Below, piece after piece: positions 1-10,989 of a DNA stretch of 36,190 bases; position 1 is the stretch's first letter; the number at the start of each line of letters is the position of its first letter. Under the pieces are notes generated by a model. It was given only the letters and a program-made list of their open reading frames with translations. It made no database searches and was not told the DNA's origin. Location of the stretch: assembly GCA_000934455.1 (NCBI GenBank), contig KN885227.1, positions 48,161-84,350 on the forward strand, written 5' to 3'. The stretch comes from Apostichopus parvimensis. Its lineage: Eukaryota; Echinodermata; Holothuroidea; Aspidochirotida; Stichopodidae. The position numbers were made by a program, and so were the translations under genes.

Positions 1-771
1 TTCATGTTTGTATCATATTTTCTTTGATGAATTATTCTACAATATATAAAAAAGTCAAGACTTGTTATCAAAGCATAATGACTTTAGAATTGATGTATTT
101 TCTCGAAGAAATTCATTCTGGTTTATCCATGAGAAATGTAGGTTGGATGTGAAGTTAAAGTTATTACAGATGTTAAATATTCTGTACTTGCCTTTATGGT
201 AGCCTTCACGGTAATCCAAAGCGCGCCAACTTTCTCGGTTATTATAAAAATATACCATCGAAGTATAATTTTATGGATGAAAAATTCATCTGATACCTTA
301 CACAGCAAGGTTAGAGAGTTTTTTTTGCTAACGATTGTGTTTACTATGTTATATTTCATGTACACATTTATCTCTTAAAGTATATATTTTCTTTGTTACC
401 GCCTCGTATTCATTAATTTTGGATTCCATTTTACTTTTCTCTTCTTGCTTTACAATTTCACTTCAGTTCAATTCTTCAGCAAAATTCCAAAAGGGATGTA
501 ATGTAGTATGTAGTTATATCCCCATCATATTACTTTAAACATTTGCTTCCCATGCTTCTTTGTCTTAAGAGTAACTACTTACTTCCTGTCCAAGACTTAT
601 TCACCCCTACACCCACATCATATTCGTAGAAGCCCCCTTTGTCTTAATTCCATGAAATACTCATGCTTAACCACAGATGACAACCTGTTGCATCTCATGT
701 GTATTTCAAATATGGTTAGTCATAGCCATCTCATATGTGCCTTAGTAATTATAAGTAAGACCAAGAGTTTA
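1..771. other. Intergenic, nothing recognised
   Basis: AT-rich sequence with only short chance reading frames. I see no coding similarity, RNA gene or clear repeat. Confidence 0.4.
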
Positions 772-1009
772 TGTCACAGAGAGGTTATCGCCCCCTCACA
801 GGAAGTTGTAATGACTTAAATACTGTAGTTTTTTAGTATGTGAAAGACTAAGATTCCGGACTTCAGAGAGTGTACTTCAGATACACTCCAGCAATAAAGC
901 TTATATCTACAATCATATCTATGTCTGGAGTTTCTCTTTATCTGTTGTTCGTTATACTTAATTAATAACGGAGCCCGAACTAATGCCGGAGCACCCCAAT
1001 GTAACAATA
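772..1009 (+). mobile_element. Possible solo LTR (weak)
   Basis: The stretch begins TGTCACAGAG and runs to GTAACAATA. It carries an AATAAA hexamer near 893 and is bordered by GTTTA at 767-771 and again at 1010-1014, which would be a 5-bp target duplication. The right end is not a canonical CA, and no partner LTR or internal domain lies nearby. It may be chance. Confidence 0.22.
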
Positions 1010-1360
1010 GTTTAAAAATTTACCAGTGTCATCAGGCACATAATCATTAATATAGATCTGTTGCAACTGAGAACAGTCCGGTTCAACTGTCAGCAACAAT
1101 AGTTTTTGTTTTAATACTGTCGTAGTTGCGGTAGGGGTAAGGGGGAGGGCAGGAGGAGGCTTAAAGCTCCCTGATAGCAATAATCAAATATGAATGACAA
1201 ATTCATGACAAGGTCACCTGAGCTTTGATGACCACTTGATGTATCTCCAACTGATGAGACGGTCAAACTTTTCTTGGTTTTCTTTTCTTTCATGTTGTTC
1301 AATGCTGCCTCCCTCAAGCTGACTGACCAGACTGCCCTTAATCTTATTTTAGATGTAGTC

Positions 1361-1723
1361 TTAAAAAATGGTGAGATTTTGTTGGTTCAACGTTGACCGC
1401 TTCAGCCGGTGACATTCATGAACGCTAACTGTATCTGCAAAGATGATGAAAGTATTGTGAAGTTCAGGTGCGCAATTAAGGATTAATTTGATGATATCAC
1501 ACATATCACAGACATAATACACAAAGATACCCATTATTTTTTCATTGATATAGTAGTCCCAGTAATTCTCAGTTTGGTTGATTTTAATGAGCATATATGC
1601 CCCATGGCTTATAAGGTGATCAGACCTCCCCAATTTCCCCGGACAATCCCGGTTTTCTTGGGTTTTCGGTGAAAAATAGCTTGAAATGCAACTGTATTCA
1701 AGTTCTACAAATGTAGCGTTCAT
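1361..1723 (-). CDS. Unassigned 120-codon reading frame
   Basis: This is the longest open frame in the left 3.7 kb. It has several cysteines and a hydrophobic middle (residues about 55-95). I recognise no family, there is no evident splice context, and its composition is compatible with AT-rich noncoding DNA. It may be a chance frame or a worn transposon fragment. Confidence 0.12.
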   Translation of the reverse strand: MNATFVELEYSCISSYFSPKTQENRDCPGKLGRSDHLISHGAYMLIKINQTENYWDYYINEKIMGIFVYYVCDMCDIIKLILNCAPELHNTFIIFADTVSVHECHRLKRSTLNQQNLTIF

Positions 1724-1980
1724 TCATAGCTCACATATAAAGTATTCCAGATCATTAAATAATTTCTTAACCCGATCTTCACATAGTGATGCTCGTTCAC
1801 TTTTTATTTTGGAATTTTAGAGGAGACAAATAACTCCTGGATTTGGTGTTACAAACTGGAGCATTTGTTAGTTTTCTCCCTTGGAACCGCCCAACATACA
1901 GGGGGAGGGAGAAACATGTCAGATTATCACTGGAATATATGGTCACCTTATCCTAGGCTAAATTATTCTTCCACTTGGAC

Positions 1981-2000
1981 GCTTAAGTTCAAACTTAAGC
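1981..2000. repeat. 20-bp hairpin beside an inverted-repeat element
   Basis: GCTTAAGTT and AACTTAAGC form perfect 9-bp arms around a 2-nt loop. The hairpin ends immediately before the AAAGGAAT flanking repeat of the element at 2009-2736, so it is either insertion-site structure or part of a larger element. Confidence 0.6.
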
Positions 2001-2008
2001 AAAGGAAT

Positions 2009-2736
2009 CGGTCATACTAATTAGCGTCAACAGGCCATTTCACGACAACTCAAGACAACAAGTTTAAAATACCATCAAATACAATGGTTGTAATCAGAGT
2101 GTACCTGGAAACACATTTAAAACTGACTGAAACCATCATTCATACATATTTTTCCCAGAAAAAATGTTTTTTTCGTAAAAATAGTCAACTTTATTCGTCC
2201 GTAGAATTGGACCGCACCATTATGATATGGGTGGGTGTGTGATAGGGTTTGGGAACTACCTTTGTGTACAGTGTCGGTAAGGTGGGTTGACGTAGTAAGA
2301 AAGTGCCACCAAAGTAGTATGATGAATGAACTCCAAATCAATCAAATCATTGAATGTTTTTAAAATAATGAATATTTCTGATTGTTTTTCCATTGAAATT
2401 TACATATGTTTTTATTATTTTTTACAGTCTTGCTTACTAACATTTTGCCTGGTTTTATTATTCTCTCCGTGTATTTTATTCTGTAATGGTGTGGTCCAAT
2501 GTCATTGCGCAAGAGCAATAGCATCAGGTCGTCCAATTCTACGGACGGAGAAAGTTGACGATTTTTACGACAAAAACATTTTTTCCTGTGAAAATATGTA
2601 TGCACGATGGTTCCAGTCAGTTTTAAACGTGTTTCCAGATACACTCTGATTACAACCATTGTATTTGATGGTATTTTATACTTTTTGTCTTGAGTTGTCG
2701 TGAAATGTGTCTGTTGACGCTAATTAGTACAACCCC
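2009..2736. mobile_element. Non-autonomous inverted-repeat DNA transposon (MITE/foldback)
   Basis: The two ends are long inverted copies. About 200 bp at 2015-2213 (from ACTAATTAGCGTCAACAG) reappear in reverse complement at about 2535-2729 with roughly 85-90% identity by eye. AAAGGAAT occurs directly on both sides (2001-2008 and 2737-2744), consistent with an 8-bp target-site duplication as made by hAT-type transposases. The unique centre (about 2215-2530) encodes nothing I recognise. The outermost 7-8 bases do not match well between ends, so exact termini are uncertain. Confidence 0.65.
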
Positions 2737-2744
2737 AAAGGAAT

Positions 2745-3766
2745 ACATTCATGATGAAACTTGAAATTCTCAAAATGTAAGTTATCACTAAGTTTTATCA
2801 CAGAAATATGCCTAGGCCTATTTTCAAGTCGGTGAGTAGACTACTTACTTGTGTAGCGAAAACATCTTTGCACAACCAGCCTCCTATAGGACCTTAGGTC
2901 TATAGTATAAACACAATCAATGTAGGCCAGCTAGCCTAGGCCTAACGTTAGCTCATGTCCTAGCCCTGCCGTTCCGTTAAACGAAGTTACGAATAGTATG
3001 ACCTAAGATATGTAAGTAACAGCATTGAAGACGAAAATAGCATAGGCCCTATACTCTAGCAGGCCTAGTTATATACTGTATTTATACAAACAAGATAGTA
3101 AGACATTTTCGGTTGATTATCTTGAATGGTTTGAACAAAAAATGGGGAGTCCCACATATATCACTTACGCTATGTACCAGAGGCTGAGATTTTTTTCAGA
3201 GAAACCCAACCATGCATGTTTGCAGCAAAATGGGCAATAGTATTGGCCGTGTTATATTATGTAACCCTTTCCCGCCGGCCAGTTCGTTTGGTTTCAGATG
3301 TTTCAAGTTTGTTTACTAAACTACGATTGTACGGTAGCTATTATAACCTAAATTAACATTTTCATACTCATTACGACAAGTCAAAAGTGCGGTTAAAAAA
3401 ATTGGTCATCTCTAACAAAGCAAATTTTTATTAGAATGGTTATACTTGCCTTAACATATTGCAAATGATTCCATATAATTTATATAAGAGATTTCTAATT
3501 ATCAATTATGTGACAACAAAAGGTCTTCAACTTGCACTGTACTATGCCAAATGTATCCTTGGCAAATCACAAGCATCAGTTCTTTCTGGGCAGACACCGA
3601 AATCAAGATCGGGACGAAACACCTGGTCATTACCACATAAATAAATATTATACCTGGATTATCGACCGATACACCGTGTTTTTCTATTTATTTGGACATT
3701 TGGCTTGCCATACACTCGTGATTGAAGGACTCAACATTTAGAGACAGGATAGGACAACAGACAAAC
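2745..3766 (+). promoter_or_regulatory. TOE1 5' flank, probable promoter and 5' UTR
   Basis: No coding similarity is visible. AGGCCTA / TAGGCCTA-like motifs recur (2811-2820, about 2931-2943, about 3045-3068). An in-frame TGA at 3719-3721 precedes the chosen TOE1 ATG at 3767. I cannot place a TATA box or transcription start. Confidence 0.35.
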
Positions 3767-6700
3767 ATGTCAACATTAGCCTCAAGCTTTGAAAAAGTTC
3801 CCGTCGTTGACGTTCATAGGAATAACTTTCACAGCTTTTGGCCTTCGATCTTGTTTGCTTGTAAAGATGCAAGTTTTATTGCAGTTGATGTGGAACTAAG
3901 TGGCTTAGGGCCGAGGAAAAATCTTGTGGTAAAGTAAGTGTCTTAAGAGGATTCGAGCCTAACCATGGTTGGAGCGCACGTGTACATTCAAGGCAACTTT
4001 AATCGTAGTGGAACGTCAGGTCTAGCCGCTAGACTAAACGTCGTTTTAACTTTAACTTTAGTTTAAAAAGTTGCATTTTGAAGGTATCATAATGTTGGAA
4101 ACTCATACAGCCTCAAATTTCAATCATAAGCATCAAGCTGATAAACAGAAGACTTCACCAGACAATTGTGTTAAACTTGGTCTCTACCTTGGCCTACATA
4201 GGATAATGGTACTTGATCCACAGTCATTTGTAATGAGCATATTCTCTTATAAAAAGATAAATTAGAAACTCAAATATTTTTGCAATTTGTACTTCATTGT
4301 TAGTTTACTAGAAGTTGAAAGCATTGTAATGTACCAAAAAAGTTATCAACATTGAATGCTATGCTCCTTAATTCTTGGTTTAGCCTACATGTACAGCATT
4401 TTCCTCCAATGTTCTATGTGGAAATACATTCTAACCATGAAAATGTTTCTCATGTTTTGTTTTTCTTTCTCCATTTCCAGAGATTTGAATGAAAGGTACA
4501 AATTAGTCTGTGATGTTGCAAAGACCCGAGCAGTCCTTTCCCTGGGGATATCCTGCTTCAAATATAAACCCTCATCGAGAAAAGAGAGCAAGTTTGCAGT
4601 CCAGACTTATAATATCACTACCCTCTGTGATCAAGATTATATGGTTGAGCCAGCAGCTCTCCAGTTTTTAGTCGAACATGGGTTTGATTTCAATAAACAA
4701 TATTCCCAAGGGATTCTTTACCATACTGGTCCAGATAAGGTATGGGAAAGTATCGAATATTCATGAGAAGTCTTTGTAGAAGAAGTGTTTTAAGTTTTTA
4801 AGTGGTTTTAATAGTGACCTTGTAATAATGTCTCCGATAATGAAATTAAGTTTAAAAAAATGTCATAGCCTTAGGTTTCGAGTCCAAGCTCACATGTTTA
4901 ATGTACAGTATCTTGTGTGATCTATGGATATTCTATTCTGCATGTATATATATACAATATGTACAGATCTAAGTCATTGAGAAGTTAGAGAATGGTTGTT
5001 TGATATCTAGCATGGTCATGATTGCTAATTATTCCATCATCCTTCCATTCTAAGGGTAGTGAAACAGATGACATCTCTATTCGTAATCTCTTTGGAGAGA
5101 TCTTGATGAGCTGCAAGCCAGTCGTGGTTCACAACGGTTTCATCGACATGGCGTTTCTTTACCAACACTTTTACACCAACCTTCCACCGTCCTTTTCTCA
5201 GTTTTTGGTGGACTTGAGCGAGATGTACAAGGGGGGTCTGTTTGATACCAAGTATTTGGCTGAATTCACAGCCAGGATGCCATCTTCTTATTTGGAATAT
5301 GTTTTCAGAAAGTGGTAAGTTCAAAGTGAAAACATATTTTACCTGATACAGGGTAAATTAATGCTTAGATTTGTGTCAAGTTTGTGCAAGATCGTGTATG
5401 GTTGGCATACAAGCAATTGAAAAAATAGGAATGTTTGCAGAATTTTAAATATAAAGGTGTAAAAATTATGGCACAATGTAACTTGAAACATGAAAATTAT
5501 GACTTGAATGGTTCTTTCATAGTCATAATTTTGCCAACAGAAATTTTGCACCCAGCAATATCAGTGTTTTGCATTTGATTGGCAATGTTTTCATCAACCC
5601 TACCAAGTAATTTCCTTAAAATAAGACTACAACTGATCAAACAAAGTAACCTTCAAGGAATAATTCATCCAGTATCGCATAGCTAAATGTTCAAGTTGCT
5701 ATGCAAGTTCAAAGATGTATATAGTACTTTTTTTACACAGAAACCATAGCCTTGTTATAGAGACAAAATTCAGATCCATCAAAACAGCTTCAAAAAATGT
5801 GGGCACTAAATTATTTTCTGATCTCTTCCAAATCTTTCTACCGAGTAAATCTTAGCGAACAAGTTCTTATAAATCAATAGGATCTGGAGCATTTCATAGG
5901 CCAGACACATTTGTAGATAAGCATTAAATTCACTCCTAAACAGCTGATAAGAAAAACTTCCAAATTATTAATGTCTTCTTCATCATTGGAAATCAAAAAT
6001 GTGACTAGTCAAGTACCTAACCTACATTGTCATGGAATTCCAGTATCAAATAGCACTGACAACTCTATCAAGATCTACTCAAAAAGTTTCTTTATAATTA
6101 ACTATCAAACAGTATGACCAGTCTCTGTATGATAATATAGACAATATTGTGTAAATCTAGCTTGACGAAGGAGTGGCCGATCACAAGTGACTAATTCACA
6201 TGAAGGAAAGATCAACAGATGTGTTTACATCTCTTTTGATGTACTCCCATGTTTGAGATGAGTACCTCTTCAAAACATTTCCTTCCACAGAAAAATGGCA
6301 GAAGGTATTGAAGTAAAGATAGTGAGGATTCTATTTCATGTAAATAAATGTGCTAATTGGTCTATTGAAGTTTATAAAGTACTGACAAAGATAATGTAGG
6401 CTGGGTGTACAGACAAAGCACTGTACATCTTTGCATTTGTGTGGTAATGGCTTGGTCCAGTTTGATATATGTTGAAAGGAAAATTATTCCCTGAACTAAA
6501 CTGAACAGTATACAGTATATCACTGTACAGTATCACTGTACAGTATACAGTATATCACTGTACAGTATCACTGTACCCTTCGTGCCATGGTGATGAAACA
6601 GAAAATGACAGTTGAATGTGAACACTGAAGAGTGACCTTTGTAACAGATCTAAAGTACAAGAACAACATCATGAATTTGGTAGAATATTCCTTGGTATTA

Positions 6701-8319
6701 GTTGGAGCATGAGTACAAGTACAAATACATCATTGCTGTGTGTACATAACAGGTTTATCGTACAAGTACATGTATCAGTGTGGTGTGTACCAGACTTACA
6801 GTATAATGCAAGTACAACAATGTGAATTGGAGTACAAGTAGAATTTCCTCTGTATCAGTAGGAGCATTAGTACAAGTACAAATACATCATTGCGGTGTGC
6901 ACATTACAGGTTTATTGTACAAGAACAACAATGTGAATTGGAGTACAAGTAGAATTTCCCCTGTATCAGTAGGAGCATTAGTACAAGTACAAATACATCA
7001 TTGCGGTGTGTACATACAAGGTTTATTGTAAAAGAACAGACTCTCTTTAAGTCTGTTTTGTACACATCCATAATTAATATGTGCACAGTGTGGAAATGTA
7101 AGTATTCAGCATTCTACATGTGCCATGGAGGGTTTATAATTGTTATGTGCACCCATTTTCATGTTGCCCACAGTCTACGTGATAACTCAAACCATACAGC
7201 TTGTGAGGAGAGACACATCACACTTACATTCCAAGAGTACCCAGATGGGTCCAGATTTGTAGAGTATCATCCATGTACCCTTCCTGAGACTAAGAGAGGG
7301 ATTCAAACTGAACATAAACAGAAAATATGCCATCTGTATTCTGTGAGTATTTCTTGTATGCTAAATTATTTTGTTGTTGTTAGTATTTTTTTTTTTTATG
7401 TAATACAACAGTGATAGTACTTCAGTCTTTGCAAAAGTTGCTATACTGGTTATTGTTTGTGAAGGAAAGTTCCCTATGTGTGATTTTACTGTTGCCTACT
7501 CTGTCAGTTTGTAAATGGGGTCTGTTAATATATGATACACTTAGACTGCACCGTAGGACCTACACTCTGGAATTCAGTAGGGTGAAAGGGGTTGGTCATG
7601 AAAATGCATTTTGGCAATATTTTCAAGTATATAAGACTAAGGTTGTTTGAGGTACATCTCGATGGAAGGTGATAATCAGTTCTGTATGATATTGATTGCA
7701 TGATGTATTGTTCTCCCCTGTTCAGGCCTTTGGATTCTGTAAGAAAAGTAATTGTGAAGATTCACACGACCTTGATGTAATCCTCGATGCAGACCAAACC
7801 CGAACGGAACAGAAAAAGAAAAGGAGAAGGAGAAAGCGAAAGATGAAAACAGAGGAGGGACAGCTGGAGGAAGAGAGTAAAGAAAATAAACCATCTCCAT
7901 CCCCTGTCCTTGAAAGCGACTCACAGACGGACGCAGCAGAGGCAGACGAACCGCCGAGGAAGTTAGGGAAGGCAGAAAATGGTCCCGCAGTGAGTAACGA
8001 CGGAGGCTCGGCCTCGGGAAAGGCGAATGAAAACAGCGGCGTGTCACCAACGCAACATGGCAGTCATCGAGCAGGGTTCGATGCTTTCATGACCGGTTTC
8101 GCTCTGGCTTGCATCATCAACGAGCAAGGGAAGTTCCCCTCGGAGGGAGAAGAGGAGGAGGGCAGACAACTGGAGGGATTCGGCATGAGTGGAGAAGCAA
8201 ACAAACTAGCCCTGACAGGCAAGAACATTCCGATGCTGATCATGAAGAGTTCCTACGCCAAGTCATCGCAGGCTCACAGAGAGAAGATGGAGAGATTAAG
8301 CTCATCAGAGGGCAGGTGA
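3767..8319 (+). CDS. TOE1: TOE1-like CAF1-family 3' exonuclease (target of EGR1 protein 1)
   Basis: Five exons keep one frame: 3767-3933, 4481-4739, 5055-5314, 7174-7342, 7726-8319; all introns are GT-AG. The product is 482 residues (human about 510). TOE1 is a DEDDh deadenylase of Cajal bodies and nucleoplasm that trims oligo(A)-tailed snRNA 3' ends. Visible: [10 protein letters not shown] with catalytic D41 and E43; HNGFID with D173; a CCCH finger C281-x8-C290-x4-C295-x3-H299; a lysine/arginine run at about 315-326 as NLS; then [11 protein letters not shown] with H399 and D404, the last catalytic motif. The nuclease fold is therefore split by finger, NLS and an acidic linker, as in human TOE1. 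The ATG at 3767 follows an in-frame stop, and the next exon-1 segment (VPVVDV) matches the family start. It ends at a TGA after SSQAHREKM, as in the family. Exon boundaries are inferred from signals, frame and homology. Confidence 0.93.
6506..6575. repeat. Two perfect 35-bp tandem copies
   Basis: A 35-bp unit starting CAGTATACAGTATATCACTG occurs at 6506-6540 and identically at 6541-6575, inside TOE1 intron 3. The unit itself consists of overlapping CAGTATA and CACTGTA words. Confidence 0.9.
6661..7036. repeat. Intronic minisatellite, three copies of about 111 bp
   Basis: Copies begin near 6661, 6812 and 6923. The second and third are 111 bp apart and nearly identical. The first is more diverged and carries about 40 extra bases. 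All share GTACAAGTACAAATACATCA. The array lies just upstream of TOE1 exon 4 (7174), and the short frames crossing it are repeat artefacts. Confidence 0.8.
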
Positions 8320-9029
8320 TGTAAATGTCTAAAATAGAACAGGTTTGAATTGAGGTACTATTTCATTTGTAGTAATGTTACAAACCTCAGGACAGCTTGA
8401 AATGATGAAGAAAAATTAGATGGAAAAGATACCCTGAGTTCCCTGAAATTCTAGTTAAGTCAAGACGGCTCAAAAAGGGTTTAAGGATGACTTTCCTCAG
8501 GGTTGACTTTATGGTAGTCAAAGTCAGAATCGCTCTTAACTCTGGTGAGCTAAAGTTTCTTAGATATGGCTTGGAGTGGTCTGTTCTCAAGGTTTGGTCA
8601 GATCAAGTCATGTCCAGCTACCGAGAAGGGTCTTGTAGAGAAGGACCTAATAGTAGAAAGATTAAACACGTCTGAGAGAGAAATGTTTGACAAGGCCGAT
8701 AATGTTTTGGCTCTGTTGATCATATGTGGCAAGCATTCATCCGGCTAACTATGCAAACATTGATGTTGTAGCTTGCTTAAAAATTACAGTTGAACGTGAA
8801 CATTGAAGTATGACCCCTGTGCCATGGTTCCATTATAATCAATATCAAACTGTTTTTTGATTGGCTGAAATTAATGATACCATATATTGTAATTAATGGT
8901 ACCATTAATTTGAATATATGGTACCATTACTTCTTGAATTTTGTCCGCTGTGGCCAACCATATACAATCAAGGGTATGTTATCGTTGCAATCAGCTCACA
9001 CGTGGTGCGATTACACAAAAATCAAATTG
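8320..9029 (+). other. TOE1 3' flank
   Basis: Presumed 3' UTR and intergenic DNA. No AATAAA is seen soon after the stop; the variant ATTAAA at 8661-8666 is a possible poly(A) signal. No gene is recognised. Confidence 0.4.
8873..8928. repeat. 56-bp palindrome with a perfect 20-bp core
   Basis: The core AATTAATGGTACCATTAATT (8891-8910) equals its own reverse complement. Flanking 18-bp arms (8873-8890, 8911-8928) pair at about 15 of 18 positions, so one strand can fold into a long hairpin or cruciform. No terminal repeats of a larger element are evident. Confidence 0.85.
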
Positions 9030-9099
9030 AAGTTAGACTTGATCATTATTATGGTTTATTTTGTTGCTACACAACACTGTACGTACATGACACATGGTG

Positions 9100-9300
9100 A
9101 TGATCAGACTACCAATCATTGTCAGGGTTATCCTGTTGCCTCCACCATTAGATAGCAATATTAAATACAATTTGTCACTGAGAACATTAAGTTCTTCACC
9201 TGGGATCCACATTGGACCCTTCAGGAAATTTCGTACAATTACATCATCCCCCCCCCCCTTTTCAAGCTTTCTGTCTTTGGTATGCACATCATGATATGCT
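9100..9300 (-). pseudogene. Ty3/gypsy integrase C-terminal remnant
   Basis: Reading leftward from 9300, the frame gives a segment like the end of gypsy-type pol: KLEKG, DDVIVRNF, GPMWIPGE, then a VLSDKLYL stretch and a basic NGGGNR. This matches the chromodomain-less integrase tail that follows the DDE core. A homopolymer of ten C (9248-9257) adds codons. The DDE core is absent: the preceding sequence is RT thumb, so an internal deletion has joined the two. No function is expected. Confidence 0.6.
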
Positions 9301-9900
9301 TTCTATTTTATAATAATGTCTGTGACAAATCTGGTAAGAACTTCCATAATAATTTTTGAGACCTAAATAGGACTTGAGTTCAGTAACATTTCTCGGAGCT
9401 TCCTTTACTGCTTTGACCTTGTTGGGTAATGGGTGCAAACCCTCGGCGTTGATCCTATGCACTAGGTAGTCCACTGATTCGTCATCCAATATTAGCTGTT
9501 GGTATGCCTGACTCGTGTCCAATTTGGTAAACATCTTCCCCCCGGCAAGGGTGAGAAAATGTCATCAGCTTTTGGTATGGGGTAATTGTCAACTCGCGAC
9601 GCTTTATTGACTGTCATTTTATAGTCCCCACATATCCCGAATGATACTTTGTCGCCCTTTAAGATAGGGGCAATGGCGCGTCCCACTCTGAATACTGGAC
9701 AGGCTCTATAATTCCTTCCGACTGAAGTCGTTCCAGCTCTCCATTAACCTTTTCTTTCATAGCGTATGGCACAGAACGCGGCTTACAATAAATAGGTGTC
9801 ACTGTGGAATCAACATTTATTTTTCGCTTTTGCTCCTTTAAGTGTTCAGAGTCCCTCATGGAAAACTTCACTGTGGGCTGCAATAATGTCCTCTAACGAA
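9297..9900 (-). pseudogene. Ty3/gypsy reverse transcriptase remnant lacking the palm
   Basis: Leftward frames give RT segments in order: PIYCKPRSVPYAMKEKV, LERLQSEGIIEPV, GDYKMTVN, YPIPKADDIF and FTKLDTSQAYQQLILDDES. The sequence then jumps straight to VHRINAEGLHPLPNKVKAV and LKSYLGL.NYYG. The block between these, which normally holds the catalytic Y-x-DD of motif C, is missing. The reading frame shifts at about 9690 and 9540. It follows the protease piece at 9947-10240 and is followed by integrase tail, so it is a doubly deleted pol. Confidence 0.8.
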
Positions 9901-9946
9901 CGGTTGTGTACGCGGTTAATAGCTGACCAGTCTAGCTGAATCTGTC

Positions 9947-10240
9947 TCAACCAGTCTCTCCTAAATAGGCTAGGACCATTCCCTTTAACAATACACAGTT
10001 TGACCCTAGTACACTGGTTTTATATTCAATGTTTACCGTTGCCATGCCAACCACGGATAATGGCTCTCCCGTGTACTTCTTGAGTGGCGTGTCTGACTTT
10101 TGCATGGTCACTCTAGGCCACGATTTGCGAAACTCTGTCTCCGACGTAATTGACAGCGATGCTCCTGTATCGACTTCCATAATAGTCGATATGTTATTCA
10201 TGTCCAGTTCAACCGTAATTGGCCCTCCAGTGAATCCCAC
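9947..10240 (-). pseudogene. Ty3/gypsy aspartic protease remnant
   Basis: A 97-codon frame holds the retropepsin core: an EVDTGASLSI active-site motif (D-T-G-A), about 50 residues later a GEPLSVVGMATVNIEY strand, then VLKG-like sequence leading to RT. Retropepsins cleave the Gag-Pol polyprotein. It is open over this stretch but the downstream RT is deleted and frameshifted, so it is part of a dead copy. Confidence 0.8.
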
Positions 10241-10625
10241 TATAGAAACTGATGGAACTTAGTTACACCAAACACACATGCCAGTCCCTCTTTTTCTAAC
10301 ATGCTATACTTTCTCTCCACTGAGGAAAGGGTATGGTAGGAATACGCAATTGGAGCTTCTGACCCATCAACATTTAGATGTGACAATACTGCTAATATCC
10401 CAAAATTTGAAGCATCACATGACTGTACCACCTGCTTCTTGTCAAAATGCAGCATTCTTTTGGCTTTTTCAAATACCATTCTGTTCTTCCTCCCCCCAAT
10501 TCATTTGGAATCCTTCCTAAGTAACCTCTTCAATGGTTCAACAACCATTGCAATATTGTCTAAAAAAATGAGAACAGTAGTTCAACTTGGTAACATTCTG
10601 TGGTGCTGCGGCATCTTTAATTGCC
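10240..10625 (-). pseudogene. Ty3/gypsy RT thumb and RNase H remnant
   Basis: Reading leftward: SPTEDKIKAIKDA and VEPLKRLL (RT thumb / connection), then, in a second frame, FEKAKRML, QSCDASNFGILAVLSH (RNase H first acidic motif) and ERKYSMLEKEGLACVFGV. RNase H removes RNA from the hybrid during reverse transcription. It lies upstream (on the minus strand) of the protease at 9947-10240, the reverse of the normal gag-pro-RT-RNaseH order, so it must come from a different copy or a rearrangement. Confidence 0.75.
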
Positions 10626-10739
10626 TTAATTTTGTCCTCAGTTGGACTAACGCCACTTTCACTTATTTTCCTGAATTTTCCTGAAGTGAATGGCATTGGA
10701 CATGTTACTACTGCCCCCTATCACCCCATAATTCTTTTC

Positions 10740-10935
10740 CGCGTTCGACAATGTGCGTGAAGCAAACCCAATCGGTTGCTCTGAGCCGTTTTCCATTTTG
10801 TGTGCTAACATGGAACGTTTCTTTGTTTCGTCCGCAATATTGTTAGCTAAGAAGAAATGCTCAAGGCGCTCAACATAATTGGGTCCATTCCTCCCTTCGT
10901 GCTCAAAACTCGTCTACCTTCCCAAGTAATGCCAT
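10740..10935 (-). pseudogene. Gag N-terminus fused to RNase H piece
   Basis: Leftward from about 10935 the frame suggests a gypsy gag start (MALLGKVDEF, then VERLEHFFLANNIAD). It runs almost at once into SEQPIGFASRTLSNAEKNY, an RNase H segment. The rest of gag, protease and RT are missing between. It directly follows the primer-site-like sequence and LTR at 11010-11652. Confidence 0.55.
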
Positions 10936-10989
10936 AAGAAATAATAAAATATATATAGAAGGCGAAGAAAAATGTTTCCTTTAGAAAAA

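Noticed and set aside
2117..2659. Two similar minus-strand frames as a duplicated gene
   Set aside because: They fall in, and read through, the inverted-repeat element at 2009-2736; the likeness of the two short proteins reflects its terminal arms and not a gene pair.
3722..3766. TTG-initiated N-terminal extension of TOE1
   Set aside because: The ATG at 3767 is in frame, has the expected distance to the conserved VPVVDV and follows an in-frame stop by 15 codons.
9033..9287. Minus-strand frame of 84 codons as a host gene
   Set aside because: Its first half is the gypsy integrase tail; the rest is noncoding-like.
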